DNA of 15,814 nucleotides from Desulfovibrio sp. GTDB taxonomy: Bacteria > Desulfobacterota > Desulfovibrionia > Desulfovibrionales > Desulfovibrionaceae. The notes beneath the pieces are model-generated. The model saw nothing but the letters and a program-made list of their open reading frames with translations. It was not told the origin of the DNA and made no database searches. This document shows positions 7,736-14,481 of the stretch, piece after piece (within the stretch, counting starts at the first letter, position 1; each line of letters opens with the position of its first letter). The translations under genes and the position numbers were made by a program. The DNA is taken from NCBI GenBank assembly GCA_031270875.1, contig JAISXC010000255.1:1-15814 (forward strand). The letters are read 5' to 3'.

Positions 7736-9390
7736 TGCGCGCCGGAGCTCTCCTGACCTCATGGAACGTCATTTTTCTGGCCGCCCTCGCCGTGCTCTTT
7801 TTGCTTGTGGTGTATCCCATGTCCACCATTTTTCAGGCAAGCCTTCAGGATGCCGTCGGGGGCGGCTTCACGCTCAAAAATTACGCCGCGGTGTTCACAA
7901 CGCCCTTTTATCGGAACTGTCTTGCGAACAGCCTGTCTGTAAGCGCCGCCGCCACGCTCTTCAGCGTGCTGATCGGCGTGCCCTTCGCTTTTTTCACCAC
8001 CCGGTTCAAACTGCCTTTTGCCGATCTCCTGCGCACCTTGGGCACTTTGCCTCTTATTCTGCCCACTTTCATCGGCGCCGAAGCCTGGCTGCTCATGCTC
8101 GGCCGCAGCGGCTTCATCACCAGATTTCTTGAGGAGTTGGGCATTCGTCTGCCGAGCGTCGTGGGGTGGCATGGGATAGTTCTGGTTTTCACTCTGCAGT
8201 TCTTCCCTTTTGTCTTCCTGATGGTTTCGGCTGCCATCAATTCGGTGGACCGTTCGCTGGAAGAGAGCGCCCGCAACCTGGGGGCAACGCCCTTCAGGGT
8301 GTTCCGCACCGTCACGCTGCCCGTGGTGACCCCTTCCATAGCGGCGGGAGGTCTTATCGTCTTCTGCATGTCCATTGAAAATTTCGGCGTCCCCACCATT
8401 ATCGGCGGCGACGTCAAGGTGCTGGCCGAGCAGGCGTACAGCGAATTCATCAGCGAAATGGGGGGCAATCCCGGCATGGCGGGATCCCTGAGTTCCGTGC
8501 TGGTCGCCATTACCCTTGCTTTGACCGTTCTCCAGAAGTTCTGGGTGGAGCGCAAAAGTTACGCCATGTCGGCCCTGCGCCCTCCGGAAATACTCAGGCT
8601 TCCCCCGGTGCTGACCTGGGCGGCCTTCGGCTGTTGCGCCCTGGTCGTTTTTCTGGCACTCGCGCCGTTCATGGTTGTGCTGGTGGCGGCAGTGACCAGG
8701 ACCAGCGGTCCCGTCATGTATTACGGGCAATTCAGCCTGCAAAACCTGAAAGCCGCCCTCGCCGTCGCGCCCAGGCCCATCGTCAATTCTTTTTTTCTCT
8801 CCACCACCGCCACCCTGGCGGGAATGATTTTCGGAATGCTGGTCAGTTACCTTATTGTGCGCAAGCGCGGCTTTTCGGCCTATACGCTGGATCTCGCCAT
8901 GATGCTTCCCCTGGTCATCGCCGGTTCGGTGATGGGCATCGCGCTCGCGGCCACCTACAACAGCGGGCCTTTTCCCCTGACGGGAACCTGGATGATTCTG
9001 GTGCTGGCCTATTTTATCCGCAAAACCCCGTTTTCGGTCAAAACCACTTCGGCCCTTTTGCAGCAGATCGACGCTTCGGTCGAGGAGGCTTCCGTCAACC
9101 TCGGCGTCCCCCCGCTGCGCTCCTTCCTCAAGGTCGTGCTGCCGGCCATGCTGCCCGGCATCCTGGCCGGCGGCATCATCATGTGGGTTACCACCCTCGC
9201 GGAACTGAGCTCGACCATCGTCCTCTACTACGGTCCCTGGAGCACCATGACGGTGCAGATATTCCAGTACATCGGCAGCGGCGACTTCGGGCCCGCCTCA
9301 GCCTATGGTTCCCTGCTGATCGTCAGCGTTCTCCTGCCGTTGTTTCTGCTGAACAGGGTTTTCGGCAAGGGGCTGGCGCCTGCGCTGTGA
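7732..9390 (+). CDS. ABC importer permease, two fused transmembrane domains
   Basis: 552 residues; ATG 7732 overlaps the ATPase stop by four bases, with a second ATG directly after it. About twelve hydrophobic segments fall into two homologous halves. Each half carries an EAA loop that contacts the ATPase: EESARNLGATP near residue 176 and EEASVNLGVPP near residue 450. This FbpB/AfuB-type layout joins what are two subunits in other importers, so one polypeptide can supply the whole channel. Together with the two preceding genes it completes a binding-protein-dependent importer. The substrate is probably ferric iron or a phosphonate-like anion, by family resemblance only. No strong terminator follows. 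Confidence 0.92.
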   Translation: MMRAGALLTSWNVIFLAALAVLFLLVVYPMSTIFQASLQDAVGGGFTLKNYAAVFTTPFYRNCLANSLSVSAAATLFSVLIGVPFAFFTTRFKLPFADLLRTLGTLPLILPTFIGAEAWLLMLGRSGFITRFLEELGIRLPSVVGWHGIVLVFTLQFFPFVFLMVSAAINSVDRSLEESARNLGATPFRVFRTVTLPVVTPSIAAGGLIVFCMSIENFGVPTIIGGDVKVLAEQAYSEFISEMGGNPGMAGSLSSVLVAITLALTVLQKFWVERKSYAMSALRPPEILRLPPVLTWAAFGCCALVVFLALAPFMVVLVAAVTRTSGPVMYYGQFSLQNLKAALAVAPRPIVNSFFLSTTATLAGMIFGMLVSYLIVRKRGFSAYTLDLAMMLPLVIAGSVMGIALAATYNSGPFPLTGTWMILVLAYFIRKTPFSVKTTSALLQQIDASVEEASVNLGVPPLRSFLKVVLPAMLPGILAGGIIMWVTTLAELSSTIVLYYGPWSTMTVQIFQYIGSGDFGPASAYGSLLIVSVLLPLFLLNRVFGKGLAPAL

Positions 9391-9540
9391 CCTCCGCGCC
9401 CGCTGACCCGATTCCAATCTGCGGCTGACGGCGCGCGAGGATGTCAGGCGATTTTTTCCTCCAGAGGCAAATTGAGATAAGCCGCCTTGCCCTCGCGGAG
9501 CAACTGGTTTACCTTGGCGGCAGCCAAAGGAGGAGATGGA

Positions 9541-10557
9541 ATGCATGTCCTTGTGACCGGCGCGGCCGGTTTCATCGGTTTTCACTGCGCCGCGCGGCTG
9601 CTGGCTCAAGGGCACAGCGTCGTGGGTCTGGACAATCTGAGCGACTATTACGACGTGGGCCTGAAGAAAAACCGCATTGCCAACATTGAAGAGGAACCGG
9701 CCTTTCGCGGCCGTTTTCGCTTCGTGCTTCAGGATCTGGCGGACATTGACGGCCTGCGCGGCCTTTTCGAACGCGAAAACTTCAGCCATGTCGTCAATCT
9801 GGCGGCTCAGGCCGGTGTGCGTTACAGCCTGCAAAATCCGGCATCCTATGTCGCCTCCAATCTGGCGGGTTTCGGCAATGTGCTGGAATGCTGCCGCGCG
9901 GGAAAAGTCCGTCATCTCGTTTTTGCCTCTTCCAGTTCCGTCTATGGCCTGAACACGGCGCATCCCTATTCCACCCGCCACAATGTGGACCATCCGGCCA
10001 GCCTTTACGCCGCCACCAAAAAAAGCAACGAACTCATGGCCCACGCGTACAGTCACCTTTTCCGCATTCCCTGCACCGGCGTGCGCCTTTTCACGGTCTA
10101 CGGGCCTTGGGGCCGGCCGGACATGGCGCCGCACCTCTTTGCCTCGGCCATCCTCAAGGGCGATCCTATCAAGATGTTCAACAGGGGACGCATGCGCCGC
10201 GATTTCACCTATATTGACGACGCCGTGGACGGCCTGGTGCGCCTCTTGCCGGTCATTCCCGCGCCTGATCCCGATTTTGATCCGGCCGCTCCCAATCCGG
10301 CCTCAAGCTCGGCCCCCTGGCGCATCTACAACATCGGTAACAACAACGCGGTGGAATTGGGCGAGTTTGTCGCCCTGCTGGAAGCCGCCTTCGGAAAAAA
10401 AGCCGAAAAGGAACTGCTGCCCATGCAGCCGGGCGACATGGAAGCCACCTTTGCCGATATTCAGGATGTACACAACCTTACCGGGTTTACCCCGCTGACT
10501 ACCCTGCCCGAGGGAATTGCCAGATTCGCCGCATGGCATAAGGAATATTACGCGTGA
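9541..10557 (+). CDS. NAD-dependent UDP-sugar epimerase (UDP-glucuronate 4-epimerase-like)
   Basis: 338 residues from ATG 9541, preceded by AAAGGAGGAGA at 9527-9536; a longer in-frame ATG at 9487 lacks a good site and adds 18 residues before the Rossmann start. Extended SDR features: GxxGxxG (G7-A-A-G10-F-I-G13), DNLSDYYD near residue 33, a Ser-rich SSSSVYG segment (130-136) and the Y156-x3-K160 catalytic pair. The length and phrases such as YGPWGRPDMA and RRDFTYIDD match CapI/LpsL-type UDP-glucuronate 4-epimerases, which invert C4 to give UDP-galacturonate for surface polysaccharide. UDP-glucose 4-epimerase is the main alternative. It overlaps the next gene by four bases. Confidence 0.9.
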   Translation: MHVLVTGAAGFIGFHCAARLLAQGHSVVGLDNLSDYYDVGLKKNRIANIEEEPAFRGRFRFVLQDLADIDGLRGLFERENFSHVVNLAAQAGVRYSLQNPASYVASNLAGFGNVLECCRAGKVRHLVFASSSSVYGLNTAHPYSTRHNVDHPASLYAATKKSNELMAHAYSHLFRIPCTGVRLFTVYGPWGRPDMAPHLFASAILKGDPIKMFNRGRMRRDFTYIDDAVDGLVRLLPVIPAPDPDFDPAAPNPASSSAPWRIYNIGNNNAVELGEFVALLEAAFGKKAEKELLPMQPGDMEATFADIQDVHNLTGFTPLTTLPEGIARFAAWHKEYYA

Positions 10558-12611
10558 CGGAATCCCCTTTCGGCCTTTCCCGCCGGACACCGCCGGAAAT
10601 CCTGGCCCCGGCCGGCGATGCGGACAGTTTTCTTGCCGCCCTCGCCGCCGGGGCCGATGCCGTTTATGTGGGGCTCAAGCATTTTTCGGCCCGCATGCAG
10701 GCGGAAAACTTCGGCCTGACGGAACTTTCCCGGCTGGCGGATATGGCCCGCGCGCGCGGACGCCGCGTCTATGTCGCCATGAACACCCTGATCAAACCCG
10801 GAGAGCTTTCCGCCGTTTTCCGCCTTGCCGCGCGTCTGGCGCGCCAGGTGAATCCCGACGGCCTCATTGTGCAGGATATGGCCATGCTGGATATCGCCCG
10901 GCAGGCTGGTTTTGAGAAAGAACTTTTCCTTTCCACGCTCGCCAACATCACGCACCCGCGCGCGCTGGAAACAGCCCGCCGCCTGGGCGCGGGCAGGGTG
11001 ATACTGCCGCGCGAGCTCTCCATTGACGAGATGCGCGCTATGGATGCCGCCTGCCCGGAAGGCCTTTCCCTGGAGTGCTTTGTGCATGGGGCTCTGTGCT
11101 ACTGCGTCTCCGGCCGCTGCTGGTGGTCGAGCTATATGGGAGGCAAAAGCGGACTGCGAGGCCGCTGCGTGCAGCCGTGCCGCCGCATTTACCGGCAAAA
11201 CGTTTCGTCGCGCCCTCCACACCGAAAAGCCGCGCGCGCGGACAGACAGGGCCGTTTTTTTTCCTGTCTTGATCTTTCTCTTGATGTGCTGGTCAAAACG
11301 CTTCTTGCCATGCCGCGCATTGTGTCCTGGAAGATCGAAGGCCGAAAAAAGGGCCCGCACTATGTCTATCATGTGGTGACGGCCTACCGGATGCTGCGTG
11401 ACGCCCCTTCTGACGCCAAAGCGCGAAAAACGGCTCAGGAACTGCTTGATCTGGCTCTGGGCCGCCCGCCGACGCGGGCGCGTTTTTTGCCGGCCAAAGC
11501 GGTTGTCCCCACATCTCCAGACGGGCAGACGTCCTCCGGCCTTCTGGCGGCCAAAGTCCACACGGGCTTCGACGGCCGCGTGACCCTCAAACCGCATTTT
11601 GACCTTTTACCGGGGGATTGTCTGCGCATCGGCGTGGAGGACGAGCACTGGCACGCCACGCTTCCCGTCACCCGCCGCGTTCCGAAAGCGGGAACTCTGA
11701 CTCTCAGGCTGCCCAAATACAAAACGCCCAAAAACGGCACGCCGGTATTTCTCATTGATCGGCGGGAACCAGAGCTGGCCGGGATCCTCGCGGAATGGCG
11801 CGCGGAGGCTGACCGCCTGCCGGGGCGGCAAAGCAGGCCCGTCACGGCGGCGCCCGACCTTCCCCGGCCTTTTGTCGGCCCAAAATCGCGCCCCGATATG
11901 CTGCTCATGGCCGCGGTGCCCCACGGCAAGCAAACCCGCGCTTCCCGGCGCAGACTGACGGCCCTCTGGCTCTCGCCGCGCAGCGCCGCCCTTTCCCGCA
12001 CCGTTGTGCCGCGCGTTGTGTGGTGGCTGCCTCCGGTCGTCTGGCCGGATGAAGAAGCGGTACTGCAACGTCTGATCGCCAAACTCACGCGTGACGGCGC
12101 AAGGCATTTTGTGTGCAACGCGCCCGGCCAGCGGGCCTTTTTCCCTGATGGGCGCGGCGCTGGCGGCGATGATCTGGAATTGCTGGCGGGGCCCTTCTGC
12201 AACACGGCCAATGCGGCAGCCCTGGGCGTCCTCAAAAACCTGGGCTTTGCCGCGGCTTTTGTCAGCCCGGAGCTTGCGGGAGAAGACCTGCTCGCTCTGC
12301 CCTGTTCAAGCCCGCTGCCGCTGGGCATTGTCATCAGCGGCTTCTGGCCGGTGGGCATAAGCCGCTTCGGCCTTCTGGGAATAAAGGAAGATGTCCCCTT
12401 TACGGGACCCAAGGGTGAAACTTTCTGGGCACGGCGCTACGGAGGCAATATATGGCTGTACCCGGGCTGGCCGCTGGACCTCACGGAAAAACGCCCCGCC
12501 CTGGCTGCTGCGGGCTACGGTTTTTTTGCCCATATTGAGGAATACCCGCCGCGTGATCTGCCGCATGCCCGCCGCCAAGGCTTGTTCAACTATGATGGGT
12601 CGCTCTTGTAG
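10554..12611 (+). CDS. U32-family peptidase-like protein with probable 4Fe-4S site
   Basis: 685 residues from GTG 10554, with AAGGA about 9 bases upstream and a GTGA overlap with the epimerase stop. The N-terminal ILAPAGDADSFLAALAAGADAVYVGL and the block E174-x-F-x2-G-A-L-C182-x4-G-x-C189 match the U32 signature, with Trp191 where the pattern has an aliphatic residue. Cys182, Cys189, Cys205 and Cys209 fit the four-Cys iron-sulfur site known in RlhA, TrhP (YegQ) and UbiU/UbiV. Those relatives hydroxylate RNA or ubiquinone precursors using prephenate or related donors rather than cleaving peptides, so 'peptidase' may be wrong here. The C-terminal half (about 300-685) is less conserved and I cannot assign it. 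The coupling with a sugar epimerase is unexplained. Confidence 0.88.
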   Translation: MTESPFGLSRRTPPEILAPAGDADSFLAALAAGADAVYVGLKHFSARMQAENFGLTELSRLADMARARGRRVYVAMNTLIKPGELSAVFRLAARLARQVNPDGLIVQDMAMLDIARQAGFEKELFLSTLANITHPRALETARRLGAGRVILPRELSIDEMRAMDAACPEGLSLECFVHGALCYCVSGRCWWSSYMGGKSGLRGRCVQPCRRIYRQNVSSRPPHRKAARADRQGRFFSCLDLSLDVLVKTLLAMPRIVSWKIEGRKKGPHYVYHVVTAYRMLRDAPSDAKARKTAQELLDLALGRPPTRARFLPAKAVVPTSPDGQTSSGLLAAKVHTGFDGRVTLKPHFDLLPGDCLRIGVEDEHWHATLPVTRRVPKAGTLTLRLPKYKTPKNGTPVFLIDRREPELAGILAEWRAEADRLPGRQSRPVTAAPDLPRPFVGPKSRPDMLLMAAVPHGKQTRASRRRLTALWLSPRSAALSRTVVPRVVWWLPPVVWPDEEAVLQRLIAKLTRDGARHFVCNAPGQRAFFPDGRGAGGDDLELLAGPFCNTANAAALGVLKNLGFAAAFVSPELAGEDLLALPCSSPLPLGIVISGFWPVGISRFGLLGIKEDVPFTGPKGETFWARRYGGNIWLYPGWPLDLTEKRPALAAAGYGFFAHIEEYPPRDLPHARRQGLFNYDGSLL

Positions 12612-12623
12612 CGAATATTAGGA

Positions 12624-12651
12624 TTGTTGCGTAAAAATAATATAATATATT
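12624..12651 (+). promoter_or_regulatory. Candidate promoter for the pirin region
   Basis: TTGTTG (12624-12629) and TATATT (12646-12651, five of six) are 16 bases apart; an overlapping TATAAT occurs at 12641-12646 with poorer -35 spacing. The surrounding AT-rich sequence would favour melting. It lies about 60 bases before the short ORF at 12713. Confidence 0.35.
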
Positions 12652-12661
12652 GATATTATTT
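12635..12661. repeat. AT-only inverted repeat, 9-bp arms
   Basis: AAATAATAT (12635-12643) and ATATTATTT (12653-12661) are perfect reverse complements around a 9-base centre that itself contains AATATATT. It overlaps the candidate -10 region and could be an operator. It does not look like a terminator, because the stem has no GC pairs. Confidence 0.6.
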
Positions 12662-12712
12662 AATAAATATTGCATTGTGGCCTCCAGATGCAGAGCGCAA
12701 CAGGAGGCTGAT

Positions 12713-12862
12713 ATGGAACGGCAGATGGGTGTGAGCAGTTTGGCTGATTACTCTGTTGTAAACGCTGCATGTGTCCGGGAGAGGCTTCAAAATTTTCCTC
12801 AACGGAAGAGAAATTTCATCTGCCTGGAATATTCTCGCGGATTTTCTTTTTTCTTTTCATAA
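12713..12862 (+). CDS. Possible 49-residue leader or small protein
   Basis: ATG 12713 follows a near-ideal Shine-Dalgarno AGGAGG with a 5-base spacer, better than most genes in the window. The product begins MERQMGVSSLADYSVVNAAC and ends in a Phe-rich tail (GFSFFFS) encoded by the pyrimidine tract. No family is recognised. The 47-bp repeat lies inside its second half, so the 3' end may be a fusion with repeat sequence or the ORF may be a truncated relic. The TAA overlaps the next ATG by one base (TAATG). Translation is plausible; function is unknown. Confidence 0.35.
   Translation: MERQMGVSSLADYSVVNAACVRERLQNFPQRKRNFICLEYSRGFSFFFS
12783..12829 (+). repeat. 47-bp direct repeat, copy 1
   Basis: Begins GGCTTCAAAAT and contains GAAGAGAAATTTC. 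It matches copy 2 (13780-13826) at 39 of 47 positions without gaps; all eight differences are transitions. Near its end ATCTGC (12818-12823) can pair with GCGGAT (12837-12842), followed by a T-rich tract (TTTCTTTTTTCTTTTC), a weak terminator shape. Confidence 0.8.
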
Positions 12863-13083
12863 TGCGCGCTTTTCCCTATACTTCTCCAGGAGCGAAACGG
12901 CTTCCGAAAAGGCGCTCCGATGCGGCGGCCATCGACGGCCTTTTGCGGAAACTCCCCGATGAAGCACTGTTTTTCGATCCCGATGAAATTGTGTTCTTCT
13001 GGCCGAATTTCATGACGCGTAAAATACCCTGTCATTCGAGTGCCTGCGCATTCAAGGAGCGATGCAATGTTACGATTTATTGA
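12862..13083 (+). CDS. Possible 73-residue ORF coupled to pirin (doubtful)
   Basis: ATG 12862 overlaps the stop of the preceding short ORF (TAATG), and its own stop (13083) lies 17 bases inside the pirin gene, so the three frames form an overlapping chain. There is no Shine-Dalgarno before it; a pyrimidine tract precedes it instead. The product is basic at first (KRLPKRRSD), then contains DPDEIVFFWPNF and three Cys. No family is recognised, and third-position GC is about 53 percent, well below the clear genes. It could be a decayed gene. Confidence 0.2.
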   Translation: MRAFPYTSPGAKRLPKRRSDAAAIDGLLRKLPDEALFFDPDEIVFFWPNFMTRKIPCHSSACAFKERCNVTIY

Positions 13084-13774
13084 CAGCAAAAAAATGGGGC
13101 GTTCCGTTTCCGGCTGGCTTGACAGCCATTTCCATTTTTCTTTCGCCGGGTACTACAATCCGGACAATATTCGATTCGGCATGCTCCGGGTGGTCAACGA
13201 CGATCAGGTCCAGCCCGGAAAAGGCTTCGGCGTCCATCCACATCAGGATATGGAAATCCTTTCCTACGTGGTGGAGGGAGAGCTCACGCACACCGACAGC
13301 ATGGGAAGCAGGCAGACTTTGACGCGCGGTCAGGTCCAGTACATGAGCGCCGGAACCGGCGTGACCCACAGCGAATACAACCGGGGCGGCGGATTGCTCC
13401 GTTTTCTCCAGATATGGATACTTCCCGACAGGCAGGGGTATGCGCCGAATTACGGGGATTACCGCTTCGCTCTCGAGGACAGAGTCGACAAATGGCTGCC
13501 CATAGCGAGCGGTGCGGAAAACGTCCGGTCCACGGCGCCCATCCGCATTCATCAGGATGTGAACGTCCATGCGACCATCCTGTCGGCAGGAAAGGAAACT
13601 TCTTTTCAGGTCAAGCGCGGGCGTCAGGCATACCTGGTCATGATAGAGGGCGGCGCTCTGATCAGCGGCATACGTCTGGCCACACGCGATGCCCTGGAAA
13701 TTGTGGATGAGGATATTGCCATTTCTTCACAGGAATTCGCCCACATCATTGTTTTTGAAATGGCCGCAGCTTGA
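13067..13774 (+). CDS. Pirin family protein (YhhW-type bicupin)
   Basis: 235 residues from ATG 13067, with AAGGAG seven bases upstream; a longer in-frame ATG at 13040 has no such site. The N-terminal cupin carries the pirin metal ligands at H57, H59, H101 and E103 (HPHQDMEI and THSEYN), the same spacing and, as I recall, the same numbering as E. coli YhhW. Length also matches. YhhW has quercetin 2,3-dioxygenase activity in vitro; the role in most bacteria is unknown and may be redox or stress related. The C-terminal cupin (about 150-235) lacks an obvious metal site, as usual for the family. The gene is bracketed, together with about 240 bp upstream, by the 47-bp repeats. Confidence 0.93.
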   Translation: MLRFIDSKKMGRSVSGWLDSHFHFSFAGYYNPDNIRFGMLRVVNDDQVQPGKGFGVHPHQDMEILSYVVEGELTHTDSMGSRQTLTRGQVQYMSAGTGVTHSEYNRGGGLLRFLQIWILPDRQGYAPNYGDYRFALEDRVDKWLPIASGAENVRSTAPIRIHQDVNVHATILSAGKETSFQVKRGRQAYLVMIEGGALISGIRLATRDALEIVDEDIAISSQEFAHIIVFEMAAA

Positions 13775-13779
13775 TAGGT

Positions 13780-13826
13780 GGCTTCAAAATCTTTCTCGGC
13801 AGAAGAGAAATTTCGTCTGTCTGAAA
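13780..13826 (+). repeat. 47-bp direct repeat, copy 2
   Basis: Starts five bases after the pirin stop codon. Same 11-base start (GGCTTCAAAAT) and same 13-base core (GAAGAGAAATTTC) as copy 1 at 12783-12829. It keeps the ability to form a small hairpin with the sequence just beyond it. Confidence 0.8.
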
Positions 13827-13847
13827 ATGCAGATAATTTTAATTATT
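13815..13847 (+). terminator. Weak terminator candidate after pirin
   Basis: GTCTGT (13815-13820) can pair with GCAGAT (13829-13834) with two G-T wobbles and an 8-base loop; the following sequence AATTTTAATTATT is U-rich. The first arm lies in repeat copy 2. The stem is short, so efficiency would be low. Confidence 0.3.
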
Positions 13848-13883
13848 ATGCTGTGTTACCATAAATGAGGATAAAATTCCCCC

Positions 13884-13897
13884 CAAGAAAATTCTTG
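13884..13897. promoter_or_regulatory. 14-bp palindrome upstream of the IHF-like gene
   Basis: CAAGAA-AA-TTCTTG is a perfect 6-2-6 palindrome next to a run of six C, about 110 bases before the IHF-like start codon. It overlaps a possible -35 TTGCCC (13895-13900), which pairs with TATGAA (13918-13923) at 17-bp spacing. An operator is plausible; the regulator is unknown. Confidence 0.35.
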
Positions 13898-14007
13898 CCC
13901 GGTGTTGAAGTTGCGTGTATGAATAACTGAAAATGCCAGCCATGTGAGGCCAATACGCTTGTTGTTCGTCCGAAATCGCGTAGCACTTGTATTGCGGAGA
14001 AATGTCG

Positions 14008-14295
14008 ATGAAAAAAACACTGACCAAAGCGGATATTGTGGAAGACATCTACGAGGAGACGGACAGGAATCGCGCGGATGTCAAGAACGTGATGGAAAAG
14101 CTTCTGGACATCATGAAGAGCGCCATCAAGAAAGACCGTGCGTTGCTCATCAGCGGTTTCGGCAAGTTCGAGTGTTATGACAAAGACGCCCGCGTTGGGC
14201 GCAACCCGCAGACCGACGAGGCCATCACCCTGCCTCCGCGCCGGGTTGTGGTCTTCCGGCTTTCCCGCAAATTCAGGGCGGAGCTCAATTCCTAG
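14008..14295 (+). CDS. HU/IHF-family DNA-binding protein, IHF-alpha-like
   Basis: 95 residues. I chose ATG 14008 because GGAG (13996-13999) is eight bases away; the in-frame ATG at 14002 would be only two bases from it. The HU/IHF fold is clear: an N-terminal helical dimerisation part (TKADIVEDIYEET), SGFGKFE in the central strand, and the DNA-binding arm with GRNPQT, whose conserved Pro intercalates in DNA, followed by RRVVVFRLSRKF. The arm and tail look closer to IHF-alpha than to HU. It bends DNA in nucleoid structure, promoter activation and site-specific recombination. It stands alone between pirin and an acyltransferase gene, with palindromes upstream that may control it. Confidence 0.92.
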   Translation: MKKTLTKADIVEDIYEETDRNRADVKNVMEKLLDIMKSAIKKDRALLISGFGKFECYDKDARVGRNPQTDEAITLPPRRVVVFRLSRKFRAELNS

Positions 14296-14363
14296 AAGCG
14301 TCCTCTCCCGGTCGTTTCCAGACCGTGACATTGCGTGAGGCTGGCCGGTGGCCGGTTATTGTC

Positions 14364-14387
14364 CCGCGCCGCCTTCGGGCCGCGCGG
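14364..14387 (+). other. Very stable hairpin with UUCG tetraloop
   Basis: A GC stem with one C-C mismatch is closed by C(UUCG)G, the exceptionally stable tetraloop. No T-run follows, so it is not a standard terminator. It lies about 70 bases after the IHF-like gene and 95 before the MBOAT start, where it could protect an mRNA 3' end. A second small hairpin, CGGTC/GACCG, lies at 14309-14325. Confidence 0.5.
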
Positions 14388-14481
14388 AAGGATACGCCGA
14401 CCGCCCGCGTTTTTTCGAGCTTCCCGGGGTCGGACCATGCCCCGCAAGGTTTGCCGGCCATGTCAGCCACAGGAGCGTGCC

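Larger units (their letters stand above)
12612..13066. other. AT-rich intergenic region upstream of the pirin gene
   Basis: 455 bp with no confident gene. 12612-12675 is strikingly AT-rich and promoter-like. 12713-13083 holds two doubtful short ORFs (listed separately). 12783-12829 is the first copy of a 47-bp repeat, followed by a pyrimidine tract at 12843-12858. The third-position GC of the second short ORF (about 53 percent) is low for this window. Confidence 0.7.

Noticed and set aside
7759..8742. 327-codon minus-strand ORF opposite the permease gene
   Set aside because: The product is His/Gln/Gly-rich with no fold pattern; the sense strand is a clear double permease.
9391..9457. Possible terminator after the permease gene
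   Set aside because: CCTCCGCGCC can pair with GGCGCGCGAGG with a bulge, but the loop is 29 bases and the T6 run is 11 bases away from the stem, so it is not a convincing intrinsic terminator.
9441..9540. Short ORF beginning MSGDFFLQRQIEIS before the epimerase
   Set aside because: Its frame runs into the epimerase gene out of phase; no ribosome site and no recognisable product.
10548..11597. 349-codon minus-strand ORF opposite the U32 gene
   Set aside because: It lies opposite conserved U32 motifs, has no recognisable domain, and is a product of high GC content.
14285..14470. 61-codon minus-strand ORF in the IHF-MBOAT gap
   Set aside because: Arg-rich, no ribosome site seen and no family resemblance; likely chance.
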